From Haemonchus contortus (lineage: Eukaryota; Nematoda; Chromadorea; Rhabditida; Trichostrongylidae), in assembly GCA_000469685.2 (NCBI GenBank), contig LS997565.1, positions 10,670,505-10,734,504 on the forward strand: a stretch of DNA of 64,000 nucleotides, in the 5' to 3' direction. The notes below the pieces were generated by a model. It worked only from the letters and a program-made list of their open reading frames with translations, was not told the origin of the DNA and ran no database searches. Both the position numbers and the translations under genes were made by a program. Positions 48,301 through 59,004 of the stretch are shown one piece after another; within the stretch, counting starts at the first letter, position 1; every line of letters starts with the position of its first letter.

Positions 48301-50035
48301 CTCACCATTAGCGGAAAGATCATTGATATAGTCTTTGTGTGTTTGATCAGAAATAGTGCTCCAATTGATAATAGTTGAATGATCGTAAAGAGATGTACAC
48401 GGCGCATCCTTACTGATCGTAACCATGAGTAGTCAGGCTTCAAAATCGGAACATTATATAAAGTCAAAATAAATTTGTAATTAAGACCGATTAGATGAGA
48501 ACCATTTGAGATAAGATAAGTATAGATAAAGATATAGTAAAGATAAGTAAGTACCTGATGTTTAACAGAAGTGAATAACAAAGCAATTCTTTGTACAAAT
48601 TGTTGACCAAGAAGTGAAACAACACCCATATAAAGGAAGATTCCTATGAGCACCGGCAAAGGCACAAGCTGAAAAAAAAGTTCGTCAGCCCTACTAAAAT
48701 GGATGTTTGAATAAAAATTTTTGAAACTAATTTTTGAAATTTTCATCTAGACAGCCTAAGCTGGAAAAGTTGATCTTCAGGTAATGTGAAAGCTGAGAAA
48801 ATGAAATTTCAAGGAAAACCTCTCATATCCATCCCAGAGGAAGTATAAACTTACCTTGATCACACGAGTAAGGAACACCGATAGGCCAATGAGACTATGA
48901 GCAAATATTGCAGTAAGGCGTTGTTCACTAAAATCAAATACTTGAAGAAGTCAGGCTAAAGTAATGTTCGAATGGGAGATGACCCACTTTACACCGAGGA
49001 ATCGTGGAATTTCTCCTGGAGCCGATGATTCTGAATAGACACGAAGAGAATTCACATGCATCACAGATAGTACCGTAGCGGCTACATAGAATGGCAGTCC
49101 CAGGAAAGAGCAAATAAGTACCAAAACGGCAATGCACAACAGATCCAGATGGTAGCCTTCTCCTTTCTAAAACTGACGATATTATGCTCAAATTTATTAT
49201 AATCATATCTGAAAATTTACGCTCTCATGTCCGGGCGCCAGAAACCTCCACCTGGTCTTCCGGGAAATCTAAGAAAGTTCTTGGTGTTGTTTTTTTTTTG
49301 GATTGACCCGCTTACTCAGATTCTCTCAGAGCTCCCCGCGCTCTTTCCTCCTAGGAGGATCGGAACTTCTCAAAGTTTCCAGATTTCCAGAGGTACATAT
49401 GTCTTTCTGTGGATGAGACTTTACTTCATAAGATTTCGATTTTCTTGGAAGTAATCCGACCATTTTTGATCTGAAGGTCATTCATATTTGTTTGATTCGA
49501 TTTTTAGAAGAAAGGTCTGAGCATTGTAGAGAGCAGAAGAAATCACGGAAAACGAGTAGGTCCGCTCGCCGTTCGCGAAAAATCCGTACCCTCACCTCAC
49601 GGTTCACACTCAACTGTTCAGACCAATGGTCTGGAACTGCTCACATCCTCTTTATCACCCTGTATAAGTCAGTCATCGCCCTTCGCAACCAGCATGTTTT
49701 TCTGATTGCACTCATTTGCTCAGCTGAAACCTCCTGGAACCAGTTTTAAGCAAGCAGCGGGCGCCTCACTAGTCATAATGAATTAATTTTTCTTGTAAAA
49801 AAAACCCAACTCACTCTCAACATATTATCTTTGCGATTGATCATAACAGCAGTAATTCATTGATCCATTATTATTAAAATAGTATAAAAAGCAGCTGGAA
49901 GGCACGCAATAAAAGCAACAACAAGAGGAACGCTAGAGATGTCAACAATCCAGGGGCGATCGAGTGTTGGCTGAAAAAATTCGTATTCAAGAGATCAATA
50001 ACTAGTGAAGTGTTCCATATAGATGACTGATGACT

Positions 50036-50075
50036 CCCCCCCCCCCCCGTCCCCCCGCCCTCCCGCTTGTTTTTC
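50036..50075. repeat. C-rich tract in SLC4 intron
   Basis: A run of 13 C followed by gtccccccgccctcccgc, between SLC4 exons 50225-50112 and 49970-49815 in unit 5. Confidence 0.7.
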
Positions 50076-50353
50076 AGTTATCTTCAAAACTTTACGATGG
50101 GCGGAACTTACTCGGAACTGTTGTGGAACATGAAGACTTGGAACATCCAGGCCTACTGTCAGAGAGAACATCGTCATTACAACGATTGCGATGACGACAC
50201 CAAAGTCGCTCAGGGCATTTTGGAACTGAAAAAGTAGGAATCATCAAAACCATCAAGGAGGACTACGTATAGGGATGGAAGTCTTTGAGAGTGAACTGGA
50301 AGCTCCCTCCTCATGTACAAAAATCAGTTTTGGGATGAGCAATGTACATGAAA

Positions 50354-50868
50354 GGCGTCCTTTTCTCCGTCGGTTGCTGTTGACGTTGGCGCATAGCAGT
50401 CAATAATGCTGACTGTAGTGCGCCTGTCGATGCGTAGCCGGAGAATGGCCAGTCGCGGACTGAGTACCTCGGTTGAGTCGATCAGATGTTCGATCCGACG
50501 ATGGACCAAGAATCCCACGCCTCCGACGTTTTTTCCGTCAACTTTCGCTCCTAGAACGAAGAGGTGCCCGTCATTAGTCTTCTTGATGGCCGTTTCCTTG
50601 GTTTTCGTCTGCTGAAGAGCAATGACGTCGAAGCGAAGCCTCTTGCTGGTCTCATTCAAGTTTGGTCCGCCTTCGAGGCAATGGTACGGCAGTTGTAGGT
50701 ACATATTCGTAAGCAGTCTCCATGCCTCGAAGGTTTTTCGTCCTGTGCACTCCGATGGTCAACACTGGTCCCAAACCGCTCAAGATCGTCAAAAATGGAT
50801 GGAAGCGTGTGCTCGCCGCTGAGGATTATCAGCCGACAACGAGCGTCCAAGTATCCAAGTAAGTAAGT
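50354..50868 (-). mobile_element. Short RTE copy with 13-bp target duplication, 5' end retained
   Basis: It lies in the first intron of the unit 5 SLC4 fragment. The 13-bp aatgtacatgaaa is at 50341-50353 and 50869-50881. Minus-strand content: TTACTTACTTACTT start, then a leader, RICTYNCRTIAS, and in another frame LRFDVIALQQTKTKE, GVGFLVHRRIEHLIDS, SPRLAILRLRIDRRTTVSII. Coding stops before the rest of the endonuclease and there is no RT. Confidence 0.82.
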
Positions 50869-51036
50869 AATGTACATGAAACTCACCGTGGACCCGAAAA
50901 ATCTTGAATGTCTAAAGTTATCAAGGCCCCGAGCCAAGGCAAAGGTTCCAAACGTCAGCAGCACCGAGAGCATGTAAACATCTGGTTTGAAATGACATTG
51001 CAATCCGACGGCTTCATCACCTCGAGCTTCACTGGC

Positions 51037-52854
51037 TCTACTTATTCATTTAGGACGATCTAGGCTTCCTCTGTTGGTATGCATCGCTCATAGGGCTATA
51101 CAAAGGGAATCGCTAACAGTGCAAATTCCTAGGGCAACAATTCCTACACAGCTGTTCCGACATTTGAGACTTTGATCCGTCACCAAAGTTCATGCCTGCC
51201 TGTTTAAGGCAAAGACACAGTGGATCAATCAAAGTGGAATCAGTACGGCCATCTGTCACTGGAACCTTTTAAACTCAATTCCAATGGATCCCATGCAAAA
51301 GTGGGCGCTAGGGCCGATTGAAAACAGAATATTTCGGAATACTAGAGAAAGCAAAAGGGCTGAGAAGTACATTGGTTTACTCCAGCGACCTTTTATATAT
51401 ATGGAATGAACATTTGCTTTTGGTAATACTAAGAGTTTAGATGAGAATCGAGCTTAGACGACTTTATCGAAGCAATTTCAAATTTAGAAACACTGTCTCG
51501 CGTGCTTCCTTAGCCTCCATCACTATTCTACGACTTCTCTTTCATTTCTCGTCATAATCTGGATAACCCAAAACTATCGTGAACTGTGCAATTACGGTTC
51601 AGTTAACACCTTCGTTGCCCTCCTGACAGACATACATCACACCTGTGTGAACGAGGTTCGAGGGTCAGATTCCGGAAGATGTGCAGGATAGTTCTTAATT
51701 GGCTCAGAGAATCGCGTCAAAGTCGAGCCATCTAGACAGAATTGAACTCATACTTATTCAAATTTTCTCGATGTGCGAACTTTTGTTATGTGGAATTCAG
51801 ATAAACTTCGGAGGCTAACACTGAAGCCAAACAGGTCATACAAAGCTACCGAACGTTGATGCATCCGGATGCGTTTCGTTCCGCGCGTCCGTCGAAATTA
51901 GGTCACGCCGCACGTCAGCCCGTGATTTTTGACGGAGTCGCAGTTGTCAGTGGGGCATACTACTTGCTCTTGAAGCAGTCAGCTTAAAGAGAAGATAATG
52001 CGGACTAGGGCAAATCGTTCGCTTCACTGACACTTAGTGGTACCGTAATGCCGTCGCGAGATCGCAGTGGGCTGCGACGTGAGCGAAATGGGCGAGGTGA
52101 CCTAGTTTCGACGGACTCGCGGAACGGACATTCCCCAAAACATCCTTGTATTGAGTGTTTGCCGGATTTTTGTATGTAAAGGGCCCTGAGATTTCTATAG
52201 GCATACCCAGTTTATGTATAGAGGAAATATGGAGCACCAATGAACACCAATGGTCAATTACCTCGTTGTCTTGTCACACGTACACACCATACGCTTTTAT
52301 GTTAGAACCTTCTCCCAAGACCCCCAAAGCGAAGGTGACGGAGAATGAAGCCGTGAACCAATGGAAGAAGGTATCCATAAGAAGAACTCTATGACTACGT
52401 GTTATTAGCGCGTTAGAGCTAACAGATACTGTGGACGACGGGAAATTTCGTGTGCTCTCTGCTATTTTTCATAAAGGCTCAAGGATTGCTTTTCATGATC
52501 AGTGGTAGGACACCGCTTAGAATGATTCTACTGCTTCCATGCATATCAAAGTTCATATTTTTCAGAAGGGCTTTTTAATTTTCAATGTTTGGTGGCTTCT
52601 ATTCTAGTCTGTTCCATAACAATTTACCAGAGATCGACCATTCAAAATTTGTTGTTAAGGAACCATAATTCCTTCATGTACCCCTCCCCTGAATCCTCAC
52701 GAAAGCCTTATCCCGATAGGTAACTAGGTAAAGAGTAACAAATTGGAATCAGTGGAGCTTGATTAACACGTGAAAACAATAACAAAGAGGCAATAATCAA
52801 AATAAATAAAGTAGAATAAAGCGAAAGATGGCTCATTTAGCCTCTCCACCAGTC
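51037..52854. other. Unit 5 intergenic upstream of SLC4 fragment
   Basis: 51037-51480 is unique to this unit, lies just 5' of the first SLC4 exon seen, and shows no recognisable further exon. From 51480 the common unit sequence resumes. No gene seen. Confidence 0.5.
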
Positions 52855-54140
52855 GTTATAAGACAGCGTTGAAAAGGAAAACGTAAACAACGACAGCAAC
52901 ACAACACATTACGAAAGAACAGCAAATTCTGAGAACAGAAGGTGACAACTATGCTTGTGAAATATTTTTAACAACTGCCCGTTTGAAGGAGCTCGGAGAG
53001 CCTTGGAAGCTGGGTGCCTTGCTGGTTCGCAAATATGCAAAACCAGCCCTTACGGTGAAAACGTTTCTCCCTGCGGTTGTTTTTGGCCTAGAAAAGGATA
53101 ATTTGAGCTGACTATCCCTCGTTTTGGAAGAAATCAACAAGTAGATATCCGGAAAATCAACCGCGGATCTTCCTGTCAGCAATTTGTGTATCATGCACAA
53201 GTAAAAAAGGGCTTGCGCCTAGATTGTAATGAAGGAAGATTGAAAAATTTGTTTCCGTCTACGGCCTTAAGAGCTTTTGACTACAAAAAACCTCCTTGTC
53301 GAATTCGAATTTTTCGAGTGAAATTGCTCTGTACCCTTTCTAGCAACGTGAAGTTCTTCTTCTTATTGGGGCACAAAACAACAGTCCCACTTCCCACTAG
53401 CGAACGGACATAGAACTTATATGCAAGATCATTTGTCTCCTTCGTGGTGAGCGCCATAAAGATCTGGTACGTATGGTCTGGTGCAACACGCTGAATATGG
53501 CTACGATGAGACGAGAAGTCGAGTTTGTCAATGTAATTGAAGCCCGAATCCCTGATCTATTTCGATGCCCCTCATGAAGTACGAGGCACTGCGAGTGAAT
53601 GAACCTACACGAGTATGAAGCGTCTTCGTATGGGAGAGAGGGAGTTGCCACTTCTCAGACCACTGACTTAGTACATCAATCGCAGCCAGTAAATCCTTGA
53701 AGGTCTTTATGACTTTATAGAATGTCAGATCATCAGCATAATATGTGAAAGCAACATTAAACTGGCTACAACAGCACCCCTGGTCAGCAGAATAAATATT
53801 AAACACTCTTGGTGACAATACTTCACCTTGTGGAACACCACTCTGACATTTGAAAACATCTGAATAAGCAGAGTTTATACGCACCTGGAAGCTTCTCTCA
53901 CAAAGAAACTCCTATAGGAACTCCTGTATCCGCGAACTCCATCATCGAACCCCAGCAACTGCAGCTTAAACAACAGCTTCTTGTAACTGAATTTATCAAA
54001 TGCCTTTGCGACATCAAAATAAATTACGTACCCGTTTTGTTCATTATCTAAGGCCATCGTCCAATCATTGAGCGATTCTAGCAGATTCGTAGTTACTGAC
54101 TTTTCTTTTACAAAACAATCACAATACAATACAATCACTC
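52855..54140 (-). mobile_element. CR1-like LINE relic, unit 5 (longest copy)
   Basis: Minus-strand pieces in order: SVTTNLLESLNDWTMALDNE and YVIYFDVAKAFDKFSYKKL (54138-53875), KCQSGVPQGEVLSPRVFNIY and TYYADDLTFYKVIKTFKDLL with EKWQLPLSHTKT (53884-53528), and the C-terminal MIHKLLTGRSAVDFPDIYLL (53200-52949). It keeps the YADD active site. The 3' tail is missing because unit sequence is joined at 52855 (ccagtcgttataagacag). Confidence 0.8.
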
Positions 54141-54371
54141 GATTCCGTTAAACAAAGCACGAAAATGGAATTTGGGTTGTATTAGAATATTAATTAATTA
54201 CTACTTAAAAAATTTCTTTAATTTCTTCGAAAAATTTATCTGATTATATCAGTAATAATGAATTCCGCTTTATACCCATTTCTCATGACATGACCATCAT
54301 TCCATTGCTTTGGCGTTAAAAGAGGCAATCATAGAACTGGGCTGGCAATTCTCAGTGTTTCTGTGTATATA

Positions 54372-54896
54372 CAGTAGCGCTCAAAAGTCTTCGGTGAAAG
54401 TCTGTGACGCTTTTTCGTTCATAACTTTTTTGTTAGTAGACCAAATCGCGCGAAATTTGGATATGTTTAACTAGAACGTATTTCACCCTACCCAACACTA
54501 TTTGACTGCAAAGCTGCAGTATTCACACGTAGAGCAGGGTGTTTGTTGCGGTAAGAGGTTTTGCTGCAAGTAAAGTTGTTGAAGTCTGCACTTATTCTCA
54601 CCTTATGTGCGTTTTTCTCATCTATTGTGTTCGACATTATCGCTCGTACACTTTAGACATGACAAAAAGAAAAGAGATCCTAGAAGGGCCATCATCTGTA
54701 TTTTCAGTCGATTTTGAGTTCATGCTCTTTGGAATTCTGGAAAGTGATCTGACTGCAATTTAATAGTGGTAAATATTCACAATATACCCACGCTCGAACT
54801 ATAGAAATTTCGCATGATTAGATCTAGCAGGAAAGAAGTTACGACTGAAAAGTACGGCTGGAGAACCATTCCACCGAAGAATTTTGAGCGCTACTG
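54372..54896. mobile_element. 525-bp TA-flanked MITE (Tc1/mariner type), unit 5
   Basis: Inverted ends of about 25 bp with one mismatch (starting CAGTAGCGCTCAAAA), flanked by TA at 54370-54371 and 54897-54898. Units 2 and 3 have the exact empty site gtgtatataagtgagg (18880 and 27820 regions). It has no transposase; a short open frame (54539-54763) with MTKRKEI could be a remnant of one. Confidence 0.9.
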
Positions 54897-54939
54897 TAAG
54901 TGAGGCTTTATTGTTAGCAGAAGCATTAGCAACACTGTG

Positions 54940-55233
54940 AAGAAATTTGACGACAATGAAGCTAATGTCATTAGTTTTACTATTATATATATAATAGTTC
55001 ACAACATATTCTACCACTACCACTAAATAGTTGCCATTTTCCTCAACTGAATGTGCTTTTGAGCTCAAGTTGCTTCTATATATCAAAGGAAACTGCTCTA
55101 TATTTGATTCAGCCTGGTTAAGAAGTATTCGCAAATTATCCATATATCTATAGAGAATAAATAACTTAATTTTATTGAACCTCTGCTTTCTTGCATATTT
55201 ATATTCCATTATTGAAAGACCAAGATCCGTCAA
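54940..55233 (-). mobile_element. Relic of a YMDD-type reverse transcriptase, unit 5
   Basis: Frame 55233-54799: MTDLGLSIMEYKYARKQRFN, LFILYRYMDNLRILLN, YRSNLSSKAHSVEENGNYL, then degenerate. It adjoins the TA-flanked MITE at 54372-54896. Confidence 0.5.
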
Positions 55234-55809
55234 GAGAGGGCCGATGTCTTCGTTTTTGCCTCCTCATCTCTTCGATCAAGCTTCGAGAGTATACTGGGGA
55301 CCCAGCTTTTCATGTCATAAAAGCCAATTCTGGATTTTTTTCTTATCATAGAGGCCGTTTCTGATTTCAGAACATCTAGGAGGAAGATGAAATTATTGAA
55401 TTTTACGACGTATGTTACTTCTCTCTATATGTGAATTTGGTTTTCGCAACTGCCCTAAATTTACAGCGGGAACTATTAGTTTATGGAGCTTACACCATAG
55501 TGTCTTGTGAACTCCATCATACGACAGTTGCAAATGTTTTGGGCCCAGTATAAATCTGTACTGAAGCCTTATAGGAATGCCCCAGGGAGTCGAACAGAGA
55601 GAAATCGAAATGAAAGCAACTTATAGGAAAAACATTGACATCTCACACTTGGTCATCAACTACTCTTCTTCGTAACCTTGCCAAAGGTTTTTTTTCAAGG
55701 CACACTTTTTTATCTATTTATTTCGTCGCACGGCAGAGAAATTCATAAAGATGGCGCTCGAGAAAGCAACCTCTTCTGAGCTCCTGGGAACTAACCACCG
55801 TGGTCAGAA

Positions 55810-57101
55810 CTAAAATCCCATGGGTCCGAAGGGTCCATCCCATGGTCCCATCGGTCCTTCGTGTGGTCCCATTGGCCCACCTCTTGGTCCCATCGGTCCA
55901 CCTCCTGGTCCCATCGGTCCACCTCCTGGTCCCATCGGTCCACCCCCTGGTCCCATCGGCCCACCCCTTGGGCCCATCGGCCCACCCCTTGGGCCCATCG
56001 GTCCACCCCTTAGGCCCATCGGTCCACCGCCTGGTCCCATCGGTCCACCCCTTGGGCCCATCGGTCCACCCCCTGGTCCCATCGGTCCACCTCCGGGTCC
56101 CATCGATCCACCTCTTGGGCCCATAGGTCCACCCCAGGGTTCCATCGGTCCACCCCATGGTTTCATTGGTCCAAATGGTGGCAGACCACCAGGGCCAAAT
56201 CCTGGCATTGGTGGTGGTGGTGGCGGAGTAGACGGTCCTGCTGAAGTCGCAGTTGTTGTTGTAGGCGTGGTGGTCGTTGTTGTTGTAGGTGTAGTTGTCG
56301 GTGTTGTTGTAGGGGTAGTTGTCGGTGTTGTTGAAGAAGTTGTCGGTTTTGTTGTAGAGTCAGATGTTGAGGAGGCTATGGTAGTTGAAGGAGTACTAGC
56401 GGTCGCTGAATCATCTTCACGTTTCTGAAATGTGCAGATAGATCTCATAATTTGTACCCACACTTCCCTGAATAGTCTTAGCTGTTGATGATGGAAGTTT
56501 TCTTTGAAAAATCACCATGTAACAGTAAATGTCAAAGCAGATAATCAGCAATCTGGCAGATAGTTGACTCGGGTGCATTTTAAAATCTTGAAAATCAGTG
56601 TCTCATCGCTATTTTCATGACCCAACTTCATGCCGATCCATTTCCACTTAAGCTCGATCTTTGTAGTCTGGGTTGTGACAGCGATAGGAAGCGCTATAAG
56701 TAACCCAATTTGGGTAGAATTTCATCAATACATTCACCCAACGACCTTCCCGACTCTGTGAGCGGTATTCCTTTCGGGGGGCAAAAAAGCTGGGATATAC
56801 ACCTACACACTTTCACGAACTTCTACAGGGAACAATCATCCTTTCATGCAAAACTAGCTACGATTACGGATAAGAGTTGAGCTTAGGGCTCTCCCACTGT
56901 ATGATTTTTACGTTTTTCTTCTGGTGTTCCACCTGTCTGAGTGATTGAACACCGGACTAACTTCCATTGCGAAAATGCGACTTATATCCAAAGTGTCGGC
57001 TCTACAGTTTAGTTCATGAAAGAATCTAAACTGACCTGTCTGGAGAAGCTGGGGAGCGCGGCAGCCGACACCGCAAGCAGTAAGAGAATTGGAAAATTCA
57101 T
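55810..57101 (-). CDS. Secreted Thr/Pro-rich GPM-heptad repeat protein, copy 5
   Basis: Same structure, 226 codons. Exon 1 is 57101-57036 (signal peptide MNFPILLLLAVSAAA, ending LPSFSRQ); exon 2 is 56424-55810 (starting KREDDSATA). The TTTP block is short, the polyproline run is only six, and there are 16 heptads with variants GPRGGSM and GLRGGPM. It ends GPWDGPF and GPMGF. Frame and splice sites are intact. Exon 1 is the least like copy 1, in line with this unit being diverged elsewhere too. Confidence 0.76.
55828..56170 (-). repeat. 21-bp coding minisatellite, GPM gene copy 5
   Basis: About 16 units of 21 bp coding the heptad domain, with three CCCCTTGGGCCC (RG) units in a row that point to a recent local duplication. 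Confidence 0.88.
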
Positions 57102-58028
57102 CTGAAAACTTGCTTGGTTGTTTAAGAAGTGGATTCATTTGTGCTTTCAATGATTAGAAGACCTTTTTTCCTTGTCTTAGTATTGGCTCACCATGGTGGA
57201 GTTGCTTCAATATGAAAAAAGAGATGGCGATTAATTGCAAGGGGTACTATTTCAGCTTCAACCGCCTTGAGCCCCACGATTCCTCAAGGTCAGCCCCTCT
57301 CCCAGGGCTCCTCCTTGTTCTTAGAGTTCAGGGAAACTTGTAGAAATTTCTGATCGTCAGGCTTTCTTTCGTATTCGATCAGACTTCGAGTTTGCTTCGG
57401 AAAATGAATGTCTTCAAGAGCAAAAATGGGTTTTTTCTTATCAGTCATTCATGTATCAAGCTTTTCAGAAGGTTCATCGGAAAATCCCCTCTTGGGCTGG
57501 ACGTCGGTCTACAGCCACGGAGCTTATACCATTTGAAAATATAACAGACAGATTGGTCAGCAGAACCCATTTTTCCCTTCCTTGCCCTTCTACATTGTTC
57601 TCCTGTGTCACGAACGTAAGAAACAATGCAAACAAGCTGAAAATGTCTTTGAAGTGATACCAAAGGAGAAGAAGTGGTGAACAATTCCAAGAACTCAAGC
57701 AGGACTATAGCTGACCAAGCGATGAAGACGAGATCCCTAGAAAGCCACTCCATTAAGAAGGAAATCGAGCGAGATGTAGTCTTGCCGCCGACGCCGCTCT
57801 TATACCCTACCAGACAGCGTTTGTTTACTGGGACTATCTATGGGAAGACAAAGTCTCCCACATTTGTATTTAGTCAGCTGAATAGCTTATAATATGTGAA
57901 ATCATTAAATATTATCTCACAAAAAGACAATCAATAGGGTGATTGGGTGATTCATTTGGGGTATGTTGTGGAGTTCTATTCTTTTCATCAATCAACGTGC
58001 CTACCCAGAAGAGCTCATAAAACTAGAC

Positions 58029-58184
58029 CTCACCCGTGTCACCTGTCGTCCCGCTGGTCATCGATTTCCTCAAACGAATGCCTCTAACGTATCCATTCGT
58101 CCCTGTCGCGAGCCAGGGTAGTGGTTCGCCCTCGCTCGAGGGACACCAGGCGAAACATTATTTTCGTCTAGAAGTTTGATCACC
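58029..58184 (-). mobile_element. RTE 3' end fragment, unit 6
   Basis: Same fragment; keeps the cgtcccgctggtcatcgatt and cgcgagccagggtagtgg parts. Confidence 0.7.
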
Positions 58185-58585
58185 GGAAAAAAGAAAAACT
58201 GGAATAACTCTGATTCAAAGTCTTCGGGTGTGTGAGTTTGTGATGAGGTTTATCTTGGATCTACATAAGAAATACCAAGCCCCGAAAGCGCCCCAAGGCG
58301 TTCACCGTTATCAAATGAATGCTTTCCCAAGGTTCATCCTGAGCTCAGGTGATTCAAAGGTCTCGATCGCCTCAAGAAACATGTAGTTATACATCGTGAA
58401 AAATACAGATTCCTAAGGTCATTCCATTTCACTCCATGGATACAGACAATATGAGTAAATTTTTTTTTGACGTTGACGGAACCTCTTCTACTGTAGCCCA
58501 CTATATCATGATTGGAATAGATTGGACCAAGGTCCAGTGCCTGCTCGCCTTGTTTATTTGAGCATGCATGCCTTATGGTGCATAT

Positions 58586-58645
58586 GGTTTTTTTTTTTGG
58601 GGGGGGGGGGGGGGAGGCGGCGGGGAAGGGAAGGGCGGGGCGGGG
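58586..58645. repeat. T/G homopolymer and G-rich tract
   Basis: About 11 T then 17 G, then ggcggcggggaagggaagggcggggcgggg, inserted inside the otherwise conserved catatggttttgtgctagct. It could form G-quadruplexes or be an assembly or cloning artefact. Confidence 0.7.
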
Positions 58646-58763
58646 TTTTGTGCTAGCTCTACTCGTAAACTAGGGTGATAATAGTTGCTCGATACTCTCG
58701 CTATCGATGACTAGACTCCTCTTCTTAACAAATCACGATAACTGTCATGCCTCACCCTTTTAA

Positions 58764-59004
58764 CCCTTTGACGACTATGGCACCCACAGCTGGGTGCCAC
58801 TATGACGGGCGCATGGACATTGGCACCCAATTTTGGATGCCACCATACTTTCTGGTTTCTTACCAATTGCTAAATCCAGTAAGCCAGCGAAAGAATTTTC
58901 TCCTAGGAGAGTCTCACTTACCGGTGGTTGCCAGCCACGCGTGAAAGGAAGGGAGCGTGGTCCCATGGGGGCATCACGTCGAAATTTGCATTGCCATCAA
59001 AGGG
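58764..59004. mobile_element. piggyBac-like MITE, unit 6
   Basis: 241 bp, TTAA at 58760-58763 and 59005-59008, ends CCCTTTGACGACTATG and CATTGCCATCAAAGGG (revcomp-related). Units 3 and 5 lack this segment through deletions that also take neighbouring sequence. Confidence 0.8.

Larger units (their letters stand above)
46865..51036 (-). pseudogene. SLC4-family bicarbonate transporter, C-terminal half (9 exons), unit 5
   Basis: Nine consecutive exons can be joined in phase: about 51036-50887, 50225-50112, 49970-49815, 49166-48988, 48927-48855, 48668-48555, 48437-48306, 47608-47487, 46916-46865. Together they give about 363 residues resembling the C-terminal half of SLC4 Na+/HCO3- or anion exchangers: [120 protein letters not shown], and SLDDLLP near the end. 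The last exon adds QQQREMKELIEHKPQI and a stop. Exon 3 has an in-frame TGA (49857-49859) right after MDQ, where the family has an amino acid. No start, N-terminal cytoplasmic domain or first membrane spans are present; unit sequence resumes by 51480. A short RTE copy sits in the first intron. I call it a 5'-truncated, probably dead duplicate of a gene elsewhere. Confidence 0.85.
45024..57790. repeat. Tandem segmental duplication, unit 5
   Basis: Fifth copy, 12.8 kb. It is the most divergent in the 46.9-48.2 kb region and the only one with SLC4 exons upstream of the antepenultimate one (48555-51036). Normal unit sequence resumes near 51480, matching unit 1 from about 4682. Confidence 0.92.
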
